64,000 nucleotides of DNA, from contig JADFFQ010000014.1 in assembly GCA_022568135.1 (NCBI GenBank), forward strand, positions 1-64,000. Reading direction: 5' to 3'. Below are positions 51,663 through 64,000 of the stretch, one piece after another. Every line of letters starts with the position of its first letter. Positions within the stretch are counted from its first letter, which is position 1. Made by a program: the position numbers and the translations under genes. The stretch comes from Planctomycetota bacterium (GTDB taxonomy: Bacteria > Planctomycetota > Phycisphaerae > Phycisphaerales > SM1A02). Under the pieces are notes generated by a model. That model ran no database searches and was not told the origin of the DNA. It saw only the letters and a program-made list of their open reading frames with translations.

Positions 51663-51736
51663 GGGTGGCTGGGGCTAAGCGCAGCGTGCCCCAGTCCTCT
51701 GAGGCTGTGGCATCGAAGACTTAGCCACAGCCACCC
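51663..51736. repeat. Inverted repeat, possible small MITE-like element
   Basis: Two 17-bp arms with 16 of 17 matching: GGGTGGCTGGGGCTAAG (51663-51679) and CTTAGCCACAGCCACCC (51720-51736), 40 nt apart. Between them a GGCTGTGGC stretch. It lies in the gap between the anti-sigma gene and the next gene. No coding capacity. Confidence 0.5.
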
Positions 51737-51781
51737 ATCGCCCGGCTTGAGGTCGGTGTGAGAGGCGATACACTGCTGCCC

Positions 51782-52096
51782 ATGAGGATCACCTTCCGCC
51801 AGCCGGCGCAACTGGTTGAGCTCTATGGAATCAAACCGAGCGGCTTGGCTCGTCCGGACCAATCCGCCGCGACACACCGGCCGCACGAAGCGGGCGGGCG
51901 AGCCGAACCACCTCGGCTGGACCGGACGGTCGCGCGGCTGGTGGCGGGAGTTGTTCGCGGGCCCATCGCCTTTGGGCCCCAACCGCAACCCGGCACGCCC
52001 GTCGGCGCGACGCTGCCACTTTACAAGCGGGCCGCCGACAAAGTCGAAGCAGCGGTGGCCGTGCACCTTGGCCGCATGATCGATGTCGTGGGGTGA
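51782..52096 (+). CDS. Small protein of unknown function
   Basis: 104 residues from the ATG at 51782 (MRITFRQPAQLVELYGIKPS). No recognised family. The middle is Pro/Arg/Gln-rich, the end looks helical (LYKRAADKVEAAVAVHLGRM). Basic, no signal peptide or membrane segment. It stands between the sigma/anti-sigma pair and the convergent GH130 gene. Confidence 0.5.
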   Translation: MRITFRQPAQLVELYGIKPSGLARPDQSAATHRPHEAGGRAEPPRLDRTVARLVAGVVRGPIAFGPQPQPGTPVGATLPLYKRAADKVEAAVAVHLGRMIDVVG

Positions 52097-52170
52097 CCCA
52101 ACGTCGTCATCGCCACTGTGTCACTCGCCACCCAAGGCCCGGTCTCTGATCACAGCGGGGACGCCGCGAG

Positions 52171-53172
52171 TTACAGCGCCGGGGGGCTCTGCTCAGCCAA
52201 CGGCATGATCTCGGCGTCGGACCGCCCTTGCTGGTCAAGCCAATCCAACAGCTTCCGGATGCTGGCGGTGGCAAGGCAAATGAAGGTATCGGCGGCGCCG
52301 TAGTAGACGTTGAGCGTGTCACCGTCGTCGGCCACGGTGAAGCCACAGGGAAAGACGACGTTGTCCACATCGCCCTCGCGCTCGTAGTCCGCTTCCGGCC
52401 CGAAGACCCAGGTATCGCCGCGTCGCAGGCACACCTCAGGATCATTCAGATCGAACAGGGCCAGGCCGATGCGATAAAGACTTCCCGACGCGGTGGTTCG
52501 CACGCCGTGGTAAATCATAAGCCAGCCACTCTCGGTCTCGATGAGCGGAGGTGAGAGGCCGATCTTGTTCGCGTCCCACCAGCCGCCGCGCCTGGCCCGC
52601 AGAACGAGCTTGTGGTCTCCCCAATGGCGCAGATCGGGCGAGTATGACACCCAGACGTGCGCGCCCATCGGCGTGGAGGGGCGGTGAATCATGACCCACC
52701 GGCCGTTGATCTGCCTCGGCAGCAGCGCGGCGTCCTTGTCCTCGGGCGACATCACCACCCCGCAGCGCTCAAAGTGGCGGAAGTCCTCGGTCATCGCCAG
52801 GGCGACACCCGGCCCGCCCCACGAGAACGCCGTGTACACCACGACGTATTTGCCCAGCTCGGCGGCGTAGGTAATCCGCGGGTCCTCGATCCCCCAGAGC
52901 TCCTCGGGGTGCAGTCGAGGGTCCGGCGCCATGGTCGGCTGGGGATCGATCTGCCAGTTGTTCACGCCATCGGCAGATCGGGCCGCACAGAAATGCGAGT
53001 GTCCGCGCCGGTCTTCGACTCGGCAAAGCAGAAGCGTCGTGCCGTCCGCCAACCGAATCGCCCCGGGGTTGAAGACGCTGTTCGCCGGGTACGGCCAATG
53101 GGCCGCGGTCAGAATCGGATTGCCGTCGTAACGGTGGAACAGGATCTCATGATGGGCATTGTGTATTGGCAT
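52171..53172 (-). CDS. GH130 family glycoside phosphorylase/hydrolase
   Basis: 333 residues from the ATG at 53172. Five-bladed beta-propeller with GH130 signatures: YPANSVFNPGAIRLADGTTL, LLCRVEDRRGHSHF, the catalytic Asp in LWGIEDPRITYAAELGKYVV and LMIYHGVRTTASGSLYRIGL. GH130 enzymes act on beta-mannosides, mostly by phosphorolysis. It lies just downstream of a GT4 fusion gene on the same strand, an arrangement typical of mannoside metabolism. Exact linkage not determined. Confidence 0.9.
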   Translation of the reverse strand: MPIHNAHHEILFHRYDGNPILTAAHWPYPANSVFNPGAIRLADGTTLLLCRVEDRRGHSHFCAARSADGVNNWQIDPQPTMAPDPRLHPEELWGIEDPRITYAAELGKYVVVYTAFSWGGPGVALAMTEDFRHFERCGVVMSPEDKDAALLPRQINGRWVMIHRPSTPMGAHVWVSYSPDLRHWGDHKLVLRARRGGWWDANKIGLSPPLIETESGWLMIYHGVRTTASGSLYRIGLALFDLNDPEVCLRRGDTWVFGPEADYEREGDVDNVVFPCGFTVADDGDTLNVYYGAADTFICLATASIRKLLDWLDQQGRSDAEIMPLAEQSPPAL

Positions 53173-53278
53173 CAAGGCGACATCCCTGTGCAGACGGTTG
53201 CTTGGTTCGGGGCATCCCCCCAGCGAGCATGCTCCATGGCTGCTCCGGAGGTCTTTTCGGCATAGGGAAGGGCGGACC

Positions 53279-57193
<3,915 letters not shown>

Positions 57194-57219
57194 GCCGACG
57201 CGAGAATGCAGCCGGACTC

Positions 57220-57286
57220 CCCGGCAAGATGCCTACACACTCCGCGGCAAGATGCCGCGGCTATATAGACCCGGCATCTTGCCGGG
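57220..57286. repeat. Left REP/BIME flank of the transposase
   Basis: A single half-site with GGCAAGATGCC (57220-57234 region), followed by a 50-bp unit (57237-57286) made of two hairpins: CCGCGGCAAGATGCCGCGG and CCCGGCATCTTGCCGGG, whose cores are reverse complements, joined by CTATATAGA. The 50-bp unit is identical to 57821-57870. Confidence 0.9.
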
Positions 57287-57290
57287 TATC

Positions 57291-57821
57291 ATGCGGTTGA
57301 TGGCCAAGACCCTCGGCACGCATTGGATCGCGACAACATACGGCACCTGGCTGCACGGAGACCCACGAGGCTCGTGGAAGGACGGCCAACTCATTGGGCC
57401 GGACCCCTTCCTGCACGAACAAAGCCAGTGCCTGATGTCGCACGACGCGGTCGTGCTCGATCAACGCGAGAGGGACATGGTTGCGGATTCGTTCGGCCGA
57501 ACGATCCGCAGTTACGGGTATCGCGCGTTTACGGCGACCATTGGGGCCACGCACGTCCACGTGGTGTTCGGCCCACTTGGCGATCCCTTCTCAATCGTCG
57601 TCGCGCGCCTGAAAAAGCAGGCGTCGAATGTTGTGCTGTCGGCCCGTCGCTCGCGCGGGCACAATGCCGGACCCACGATGTGGACCAAGCGTCCGTTCCC
57701 ACGGTTTCTCTTCGATGAAAATCATGTGCTCAACGCGATTGAATATGTGCGGCGGCACAATCTCCGCGCTGGTTTGCCGAAGGACCCGTATCCCTGGCTC
57801 GTGGCGTGGTCGGGATGGTGA
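57291..57821 (+). mobile_element. REP-associated tyrosine transposase (RAYT)
   Basis: 176 residues from the ATG at 57291 (another at 57300). Y1-transposase (IS200-like) features: the HUH-type metal site GATHVHVVFGP with two His, and the catalytic Tyr in AIEYVRRHNLRAGLPKDPYP. It moves or maintains REP palindromes as single-stranded DNA. Perfect 50-bp direct repeats lie on both sides, and the stop codon shares one base with the right copy. It separates atpD from the next gene. Confidence 0.9.
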
Positions 57822-57870
57822 CACTCCGCGGCAAGATGCCGCGGCTATATAGACCCGGCATCTTGCCGGG
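57821..57870. repeat. Right REP/BIME flank of the transposase
   Basis: 50-bp unit identical to 57237-57286, with both hairpins (cores GGCAAGATGCC and GGCATCTTGCC). It begins at the last base of the transposase stop codon and ends 30 nt before the next gene. Confidence 0.9.
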
Positions 57871-57900
57871 GACGGCTGTGGGTACACTCTCGAGCGCCGA

Positions 57901-58614
57901 ATGAGAGCAACTCGCCGAATCCTGGTCACGCTGCTGCTGGTCACCCTTGTCGTCGGGCTCACCCTCTGGCGGATGACCTGGATGGCTCCAGGGTGGTGGG
58001 CGCCGCCGGATCCGACTGATGAGCGGGCCGCGGCGCTCGCCGATGGTTTCGAGTATGGGTTCATTGAGCAAGCCCACAAGATTCGCCCCAGCGGCGAACC
58101 CTGGCGTATCGAGGTCACCCAGCGCCAGGTCAATGCGTGGTTGTCGGGACGGCTGGAGGCGTGGATCGCTCATGCCCATGAGCTGCACTGGCCCCAGCAG
58201 CTCGGCGCCGGGCAGCTGCGCTTTGAGACCGGCGGCATCAGCCTCGGCTTGGAACTCCGCGAGGCGAGCCGGTCCCGCTTCATCGTCGCCCGCATTATCC
58301 CTACGATCGTCAACGGTGAACTTGCCCTGTCCGTTGACCGCGTGTCGCTGGGGCGACTTTGGATTCCAGGCGGGCCGGTGCAGTCGCTGTTGGACCGCCT
58401 CGACGCCGCGGCGCCGGCCGGCTTTCTCGATGATCCGAAGGTCCAGGCGACAATTCACTTGGTCTCGGGTGAGCTGCGCATCGATCCATCGCTGACGCTC
58501 ACTGACGGCCGCCGCGTGCGTTTGCTCGACGTTGAATGCGGCAAGGGCACATTGACCCTGCGATGCGAGACCATCGCCCGCAGGCAGTCCAGACGGTCCG
58601 GACCGCTCCCGTAA
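57901..58614 (+). CDS. Membrane-anchored protein of unknown function
   Basis: 237 residues. An N-terminal signal-anchor (ILVTLLLVTLVVGLTLW) is followed by a soluble, probably extracytoplasmic region with a conserved-looking VTQRQVNAWLSGRLEAWIAH and repeated beta-type stretches. No family recognised. It starts 30 nt after the REP unit and precedes the recombination genes with a 217-nt gap in which I see no gene. Confidence 0.6.
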   Translation: MRATRRILVTLLLVTLVVGLTLWRMTWMAPGWWAPPDPTDERAAALADGFEYGFIEQAHKIRPSGEPWRIEVTQRQVNAWLSGRLEAWIAHAHELHWPQQLGAGQLRFETGGISLGLELREASRSRFIVARIIPTIVNGELALSVDRVSLGRLWIPGGPVQSLLDRLDAAAPAGFLDDPKVQATIHLVSGELRIDPSLTLTDGRRVRLLDVECGKGTLTLRCETIARRQSRRSGPLP

Positions 58615-58831
58615 CCGAAAGAAGAACAGGACTAGGCCGGCCCCCACAACCAGCCCAATCCTGTTATTCACCGCGGAGAAGAAATCTTGAACCCCCCGCT
58701 TCCTTGCCTCATTCACCATACCACACCGGAGGCCCTGAGCAAACGCAAATAGCTCAGATCGCCCTGCAAATTGCGCGGTGTCAGCCGACATTTGGCCGCC
58801 GCGGCTGGTCCCAGCCGGATAAAGTGCCGCT

Positions 58832-61717
58832 ATGGGTGGGATCGGCCGGTCAAGCAAACTACTGCCGACTACGGAGCCGGCTGCAGTTGGGCGACAGTGG
58901 CTGGATTGGACCCGGCCGGCTCTGCCCGCCGCTGCCTCGTGGTTGATACTGCACGCTGGCGGAGGCGATGACACCCAATGCGACCTGCAACGGGTCGTGT
59001 GCGTTGTCCCCGGGCTGCGAGCGGGACGACTGCTTCTACGGCAGCTTGTCGAGCAGTGTCTTGGGGCAAGCCTCCACCTGACTCCACCTCTGATCCGCAC
59101 CCCGGGGCAGATGGTCGATACGTTGGCCCCCCACGGTGATGTGCCGACGGCCACCGGGTATGAGCAAGTGTTGGCGTGGATGGCCGCGCTGCGTAGCAGC
59201 GATCAGGCCTCGATCAAGCCGCTGCTACCACACCCCCCGGCTGCCGACGACCTATTCGAGTGGTACGACCTCGCCGCGACCATCGCCCGCCTGGCCGACG
59301 AACTGGCCGGAGAAGGAGTCGCCTTCGCCGACGTCGCCGAGCAGGCGGAGCGCATGGAGCTATTCGGCGAGGGCGATCGCTGGCGGGCGTTGGAAGCGTT
59401 GGACGAAACTTACCGGGCCGTGCTCGCTGAAGCCGGCCTGGTCGATACTCACCAGGCCCGGTGGCAGGCTATCCGCGGCAGCGATGCGCCCGACCATCGG
59501 CATGTGGTGCTCATCGGCGTGCTTGAGCTGAACGCGATGCAGCGGGCGGCGGTCTCCGAGCGGACTGAGCAGATGACCGCCCTGATCCATGCCCCCGCCT
59601 CGCTGGGCGACCGTTTCGACGAGCTGGGATGCGTTGATCCGACCCGCTGGGAGAAGGCCATCCTCGACGTTCCCGATGAACAGATCGTCGTCGCCGATCG
59701 GCCTGACGACCAGGCCCAGGCGGTGCTCGGGGCGATCGCCGATCTTGGAGGCCGACACGCGGCGGAGCAGATCACCATTGGTCTTGGCGACGAATCGCTG
59801 GCTGAAGCGCTCGCCCGCGCGGGTCGATGGGCCGGCCTTACCTTGCACGCGGCCGCGGGCCGGCCACTGCGCCGCACCGGCCAGTTTCGTCTGCTGGCCG
59901 CAGGCGCCGACTGGCTCGCCGACCAGCGGTTCGCCAACCTCGCCGCATTGGTTCGCCATCCTGATCTCGAGGCCTGGCTAATGAACCATCAGCCGGACAT
60001 AGCCACCGCGATTGAAAGCTGGCAAACCCTGCTTGATGAGTACTTCTCGCAATACCTGCATGAGCGGTGCGACGGGCAGTGGCTGGGCGATCCGACTCGG
60101 CAGCAGCGCCTCAAAGCGGTCTATGACGCGATCAATGCGCTCTATGAGCCGCTGCGGGGCCCGGGCCGCCGGACCCTTGGCGAATGGGCCCAACGCGTGC
60201 TGGGGGTACTGCGCGAGGTGTACGGTTCACTTCCCCAGGACGCCCACGCTCAGGGTGACGCTGGGCTTGTGGAAGCGTGCGCCGCCATTCGGGATGTCTG
60301 CGCCGAGGTCGCGGCGGCGCAATCGTCGTTGCAAGCGACCACTGAAGGATGGACCGCCGTTCGCCTGCTGTTGTCCCGCGCGGCAACCGAGCGGCTTCCG
60401 GTGGAGCGTCGCCGAGGCGAAATCGAGATGCTCGGATGGCTGGAGCTTCACCTGGACGTTGCCCCGGCGGTCATCGTGGCGGGATTCAACGATGGACGCA
60501 TTCCCGCCGCGGTGACCGGTGATGCGTTCCTGCCCGACACTCTTCGGCGGCGATTGGGCCTGACCGACAACACGCGGCGCTATGCCCGCGACGCGTACAT
60601 CCTTGAAGCGCTTCGCCACAGCCGGAAAGATCTGACGATTGTCATGGGTCGGCATACGGCCCAGGGCGAACCGCTGGTGCCCAGCCGGCTGCTGCTGGCC
60701 TGCGAGAGATCGCAACTTCCCGCCCGCATCAAACTGGTTTGCGATGAGCAGCAGGCAAGAACCTGGCGGCAGCCGGTCGGCATAGCGTCACCGGCGCCAA
60801 GCTCGCAGTTCCAGGTGCCGCCACTGCCACCGGACCTCCAGCCGCCGCAGGTGATGCGCGTGACATGGTTCGGCGAATACCTGCGATGCCGGTATCGGTT
60901 TGCTCTGCGGCGTCTGGTGGGGCTGCAAAGCATGACCGACACCGCGATGGAGCTGGACCCGTCGCAGTTCGGCAATCTGGCCCATGAAGTGCTGCGGGCA
61001 TTCGGCGAAGAAGAGGCAATTGTGAGCTCCGCCGATGCTCAGGAGATCGAGGCGTTCCTTCTGGATGCGCTCGAGAAGGAAGCTCGCAGGCGATTCGGCG
61101 AGCATCCGATGTCGGCGGTGCACGTCCAAATCGCCCGGCTTGCCCATCGCCTTGGATCGTTCGCAAGGTTCCAGGCGAAGCAGCGCGAAGCCGGTTGGAT
61201 CATCCAGCACAGCGAACTGAAGTTCACGGAGGCAAACTGCCTCGATGTTCCGGGGCAGGCCCCCATGCCGATCCGCGGACGGATCGACCGAATTGACCAG
61301 CATGAAGGCACCGGCGCGTGGCGCATCATCGACTACAAGACGGGCGATTCTGGCGAGTCGCCCTACGAGATACATCACGGCCGAAAGACCCTCCCGAAAG
61401 AGGGTGACCCCAAGTGGCAGGACCTGCAACTGCCCCTGTACCACTACCTCGCGGCACAGCGCGGCATGACCGGCGACGTCCAGCTCGCCTACATCGTGCT
61501 TCCCAAACAGACCGACGGGGTCACGTTGTTGGCAGCTGGGTGGGGGCAGGATCATCTGGCCGGCGCGATCGAGATTGCCCGCGAGATCGTTCGCGACATT
61601 CGAGCCGGCCGATTCGAGATGAACTCGGAGTACTCCCAGCGGTTCGACGACTTCGCCCGCATCTGCCAGACGTTCGTCTTCGCCGAAGACGAGGACCGCC
61701 AAGAGGGCGGACCATGA
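58832..61717 (+). CDS. PD-(D/E)XK nuclease, AddB-like
   Basis: 961 residues. The N-terminal ~500 residues are divergent, as in AddB-type proteins with a degenerate helicase fold; there is no clear Walker A. The C-terminal nuclease has FGNLAHEVLRAF (His, Glu) and RGRIDRIDQHEGTGAWRIID followed by YKTG. The four cysteines that hold an iron-sulfur cluster in AddB of Bacillus are not present as a set (one Cys precedes the domain, RCRYRF). It overlaps the helicase gene by 4 nt. Likely part of a double-strand break repair nuclease. Confidence 0.85.
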   Translation: MGGIGRSSKLLPTTEPAAVGRQWLDWTRPALPAAASWLILHAGGGDDTQCDLQRVVCVVPGLRAGRLLLRQLVEQCLGASLHLTPPLIRTPGQMVDTLAPHGDVPTATGYEQVLAWMAALRSSDQASIKPLLPHPPAADDLFEWYDLAATIARLADELAGEGVAFADVAEQAERMELFGEGDRWRALEALDETYRAVLAEAGLVDTHQARWQAIRGSDAPDHRHVVLIGVLELNAMQRAAVSERTEQMTALIHAPASLGDRFDELGCVDPTRWEKAILDVPDEQIVVADRPDDQAQAVLGAIADLGGRHAAEQITIGLGDESLAEALARAGRWAGLTLHAAAGRPLRRTGQFRLLAAGADWLADQRFANLAALVRHPDLEAWLMNHQPDIATAIESWQTLLDEYFSQYLHERCDGQWLGDPTRQQRLKAVYDAINALYEPLRGPGRRTLGEWAQRVLGVLREVYGSLPQDAHAQGDAGLVEACAAIRDVCAEVAAAQSSLQATTEGWTAVRLLLSRAATERLPVERRRGEIEMLGWLELHLDVAPAVIVAGFNDGRIPAAVTGDAFLPDTLRRRLGLTDNTRRYARDAYILEALRHSRKDLTIVMGRHTAQGEPLVPSRLLLACERSQLPARIKLVCDEQQARTWRQPVGIASPAPSSQFQVPPLPPDLQPPQVMRVTWFGEYLRCRYRFALRRLVGLQSMTDTAMELDPSQFGNLAHEVLRAFGEEEAIVSSADAQEIEAFLLDALEKEARRRFGEHPMSAVHVQIARLAHRLGSFARFQAKQREAGWIIQHSELKFTEANCLDVPGQAPMPIRGRIDRIDQHEGTGAWRIIDYKTGDSGESPYEIHHGRKTLPKEGDPKWQDLQLPLYHYLAAQRGMTGDVQLAYIVLPKQTDGVTLLAAGWGQDHLAGAIEIAREIVRDIRAGRFEMNSEYSQRFDDFARICQTFVFAEDEDRQEGGP

Positions 61718-64000
61718 GCACCCACCGGTTGCCGCACCTGCGGATCCTCGCCTCGGCGGGCTCCGGCAAGACGTACCAACTGACCACGCGGTATCTGCAA
61801 CTCCTGGCGGCCGGGGCGGATCCGAACTCCATTCTCGCCACTACCTTCACCCGGGCGGCCGCCGGCCAGATTCGCGATCGCCTGTTGCGCGATCTGGCGG
61901 AGGCGGCGATCGACCCCAACCAGCGACGAGCTCTGGCTGAACGACTCAACCAGACGGCCTTGAGCGAGGATGACGTGCTGGAGATCCTGGCGTCGTTGGC
62001 CGCGCAACTACACCGGCTGCAAATCCGCACTCTGGACAGCTTCTTTGCGACGGTGGTGCGAAGCTTTGCGCTGGAGTTGGGAATTGGCGCCGACGCCGGC
62101 ATCGTCGAGCAAGAACTGGGCCGCCGCTACCGCCGCGAAGCCGTTCGGCTGACGCTCGACGAGCGACATCCCCAGCGCCTCGTCGATCTGCTGCGCAAGC
62201 TCACCCAGGGCACCTCCGACCGTAGCGTCCTGCACGCCATCGATCGAACCGTCGAGGGCTTGTATGCACTGTACCGGGAGGCCGATCAATCGGCATGGGA
62301 GCAAATCGAGGCCCCGCCGCCGCTGCGCGAGGATCAAGTCAACGACGCCATCCACCATCTTGCCGAATGCGCCGTACCCAGCCACAAGAACTTCGCCAAG
62401 GGACACGCCAACGACGTGCGCAGAGCGTGGGCACGCGATTGGGAAGGGTTTGTGGCCGGAGGGTTGGGCTCGAAGATCATCCACCGACAGACCAACTATT
62501 ACGGCTTGGACATCAACTCGCAGCTTGTCGAGGCCTACCAGCCGCTGCTTCGGCACGCCAAGGCTGTGCTGCTCGGTCGCGTGCGCGACCAGACCATCGC
62601 CACACGCAAGCTGCTTGAGCTGTACCACCATCACTACGAGCAGGTCAAGCGCCGCGGGAGGGCGATGACCTTTGATGACGTGACCCAAGCCATGGCCGGG
62701 GCCAACCAACGCGGCAGCCTGGATGAAATCTGCTTCCGTATCGACGCCAAACTGCACCACCTGCTGCTGGATGAGTTCCAGGACACGAGCATTCAGCAAT
62801 GGCGGGCGCTGCAACCGATCGTCGACGAGATCATCTCTCACCAGACAACCAAGCGTACGTTCTTCTGCGTGGGCGATGTCAAACAGTCAATCTATGGCTG
62901 GCGCGACGCATCGCCTGAGGTCCTCGACGAGATTCCCCGCCTGCTGCGGGGACCCGATGGTCGTAGCGCCGTTGTGGACCGGCACCTCGCCAAGAGCTAC
63001 CGCTCCTCGCAGATCATCATCGACGTCGTCAACCGCGTTTTCAGCACGCTTCCCGACAACGCCGCGCTGAACGACTACCCGGACGCGGCGAACGTTTGGG
63101 CAGAACAGTTCCGCAAGCACGAGACGGCCAAGGAGCTGCCGGGCTATGCTCAACTCCTTGTAGCTCCGAAAGCTGGCGAAGGTGAGAAGCAGGATCTCGT
63201 GCGTCTTCAATGTGCTGCTGATCTGGTGGCGAAGCTTCACCGCGCAGCGCCCCAGCGATCCATCGGCGTGCTGACGCGGACCAACCCAGGCGTGGCCCGC
63301 ATGATGTACGAGCTCGGCCCGACGTGCCGGAACACCCCCGCCACCGGCCGCGGAGGCCTGCCCCTGACCGATTCGGCCGCGGTGAACACGGTGCTCGATC
63401 TGCTGCGTCTCACCGACCACCCGGACGACACGATCTCGGCGTACAACGTGCGGCACTCGCCCCTTGGCTCGCTGATCGGGTTGACGACCTTGGAGCCGCG
63501 GCGCTGCCACACGGTGGCCCGCGAGGTGCGCCGGGATCTGCTGGCCGACGGGTACGCGTTGACCATCGCACGATGGGTCGGCCACATCGCGCCGGCGTGC
63601 GACCAACGCCAACTGCGGCGGCTCCTGGAGCTGGTCGAGTTGGCCGGCCTGTATGACGCCGACAGCACACAGCGCGCGGACGACTTTGTCGCCTGCGTTG
63701 AATTGCGGCAGATGCCCGATGCCGCGCCATCTACGATCGAGGTGATGACGGTCCACCAGGCCAAGGGTCTGGAGTTTGACATCGTCGTTCTGCCGGAACT
63801 GGATGGGAAGCTCTCGGGAGGGAGCCCGCCGCCGGTGGTCTTTGAGCGCGACGGCGAGACCGGCCCGATCACCCGCATCTGCCGATACATGAACAAGGAG
63901 ACGCTGGCGCTGGCGCCCCAGCTCAAGCCGCTTTTTGATCGGCACACCATGCGGACGGTGCGCGAGAGCTTGAGTCTTCTCTACGTGGCGATGACCCGCG
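61714..64000 (+). CDS. UvrD/AddA-like helicase (3' end outside window)
   Basis: 762 codons visible, beginning MSTHRLPHLRILASAGSGKT. Walker A (ILASAGSGKTYQL), motif Ia (ATTFTRAAAGQIRDRLL), motif II (HLLLDEFQDTSIQQWRAL), motif III (FFCVGDVKQSIYGWR) and motif V (VMTVHQAKGLEFDIVVLPEL) are clear, as in AddA/UvrD superfamily I helicases. The ATGA overlap with the nuclease gene marks a two-gene operon in the addB-addA order. The C-terminal nuclease domain, if present, lies past the window end. Confidence 0.9.
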   Translation, partial: MSTHRLPHLRILASAGSGKTYQLTTRYLQLLAAGADPNSILATTFTRAAAGQIRDRLLRDLAEAAIDPNQRRALAERLNQTALSEDDVLEILASLAAQLHRLQIRTLDSFFATVVRSFALELGIGADAGIVEQELGRRYRREAVRLTLDERHPQRLVDLLRKLTQGTSDRSVLHAIDRTVEGLYALYREADQSAWEQIEAPPPLREDQVNDAIHHLAECAVPSHKNFAKGHANDVRRAWARDWEGFVAGGLGSKIIHRQTNYYGLDINSQLVEAYQPLLRHAKAVLLGRVRDQTIATRKLLELYHHHYEQVKRRGRAMTFDDVTQAMAGANQRGSLDEICFRIDAKLHHLLLDEFQDTSIQQWRALQPIVDEIISHQTTKRTFFCVGDVKQSIYGWRDASPEVLDEIPRLLRGPDGRSAVVDRHLAKSYRSSQIIIDVVNRVFSTLPDNAALNDYPDAANVWAEQFRKHETAKELPGYAQLLVAPKAGEGEKQDLVRLQCAADLVAKLHRAAPQRSIGVLTRTNPGVARMMYELGPTCRNTPATGRGGLPLTDSAAVNTVLDLLRLTDHPDDTISAYNVRHSPLGSLIGLTTLEPRRCHTVAREVRRDLLADGYALTIARWVGHIAPACDQRQLRRLLELVELAGLYDADSTQRADDFVACVELRQMPDAAPSTIEVMTVHQAKGLEFDIVVLPELDGKLSGGSPPPVVFERDGETGPITRICRYMNKETLALAPQLKPLFDRHTMRTVRESLSLLYVAMTR

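Noticed and set aside
58615-58831. Possible tRNA or small RNA before the AddB-like gene
   Set aside because: No cloverleaf or GTTCGA-type T-arm could be found; no tRNA was seen anywhere in the window.
57591-59154. Minus-strand frames (180 and 474 codons) opposite the transposase, 57901 gene and AddB-like gene
   Set aside because: They run through REP palindromes and through well-supported genes on the plus strand.

Overview
The window looks like chromosomal DNA of a GC-rich Gram-negative member of the PVC group, most likely a planctomycete of the Phycisphaerae type. The evidence is: exported proteins ending in the Phycisphaerae-style dockerin tail (cores DGCVDAFDLGTLLGAWC and VGILDLLALLANWGPC), a short Hc1-type histone-like protein, an LPS/O-antigen style glycan cluster, a ribosomal operon without rpmD, adk or map, and ECF sigma/anti-sigma pairs. 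The phylum assignment is inference; no rRNA or tRNA gene was seen.

Layout. (1) 1-13136, minus strand: a nearly complete S10-spc-alpha ribosomal protein operon (rpsJ to rpsK, rpsK cut by the window start) with secY and infA, driven by a clear sigma70-type promoter at 13243-13270. S14 and L36 lack most zinc ligands, S5 has a ~95-residue low-complexity C-terminal tail, and L30 is missing. Several operon gaps hold tandem 7-bp repeats. (2) 13400-19704: two exported proteins of unknown function, a BshC-like protein with a GT2 glycosyltransferase, and a KefB/YbaL-type antiporter. (3) 19855-21164: a two-gene, lower-GC accessory cassette (a DUF1828-like protein and an upstream partner with a 4-nt overlap). 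(4) 21223-32182: YhaM-like exonuclease, dockerin protein, NnrD, secreted transglutaminase, lysS, 6-phosphofructokinase, and an FG-GAP repeat protein whose dockerin lies in another frame. (5) 32183-42338: a surface-glycan cluster (FkbM methyltransferase, HAD heptose phosphatase-like protein, GT9, WaaP-like kinase, GT4, GT2, O-antigen ligase, methyltransferase) plus plsY and an exported protein. (6) 42394-52096: two ECF sigma/anti-sigma pairs, purB, Hc1-like protein, FabZ-like dehydratase, a secreted His-rich protein, manA, a beta-helix protein. (7) 52171-57193: GH130 with a GT4/alpha-alpha-barrel fusion, then a solitary atpD. (8) 57220-57870: a REP-associated tyrosine transposase between perfect 50-bp direct repeats. 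(9) 58832-64000: an AddB-like nuclease and an AddA-like helicase (cut by the window end).

The genes are mainly housekeeping (translation, secretion, glycolysis, purine and phospholipid synthesis, recombination) mixed with surface and exported functions. The most notable non-gene signals are families of intergenic tandem repeats (7-mers in six intervals, 9-mers in two intervals), hairpin/inverted-repeat elements, and signs that a dockerin-coding 3' module with its terminator palindrome has been joined to unrelated genes.
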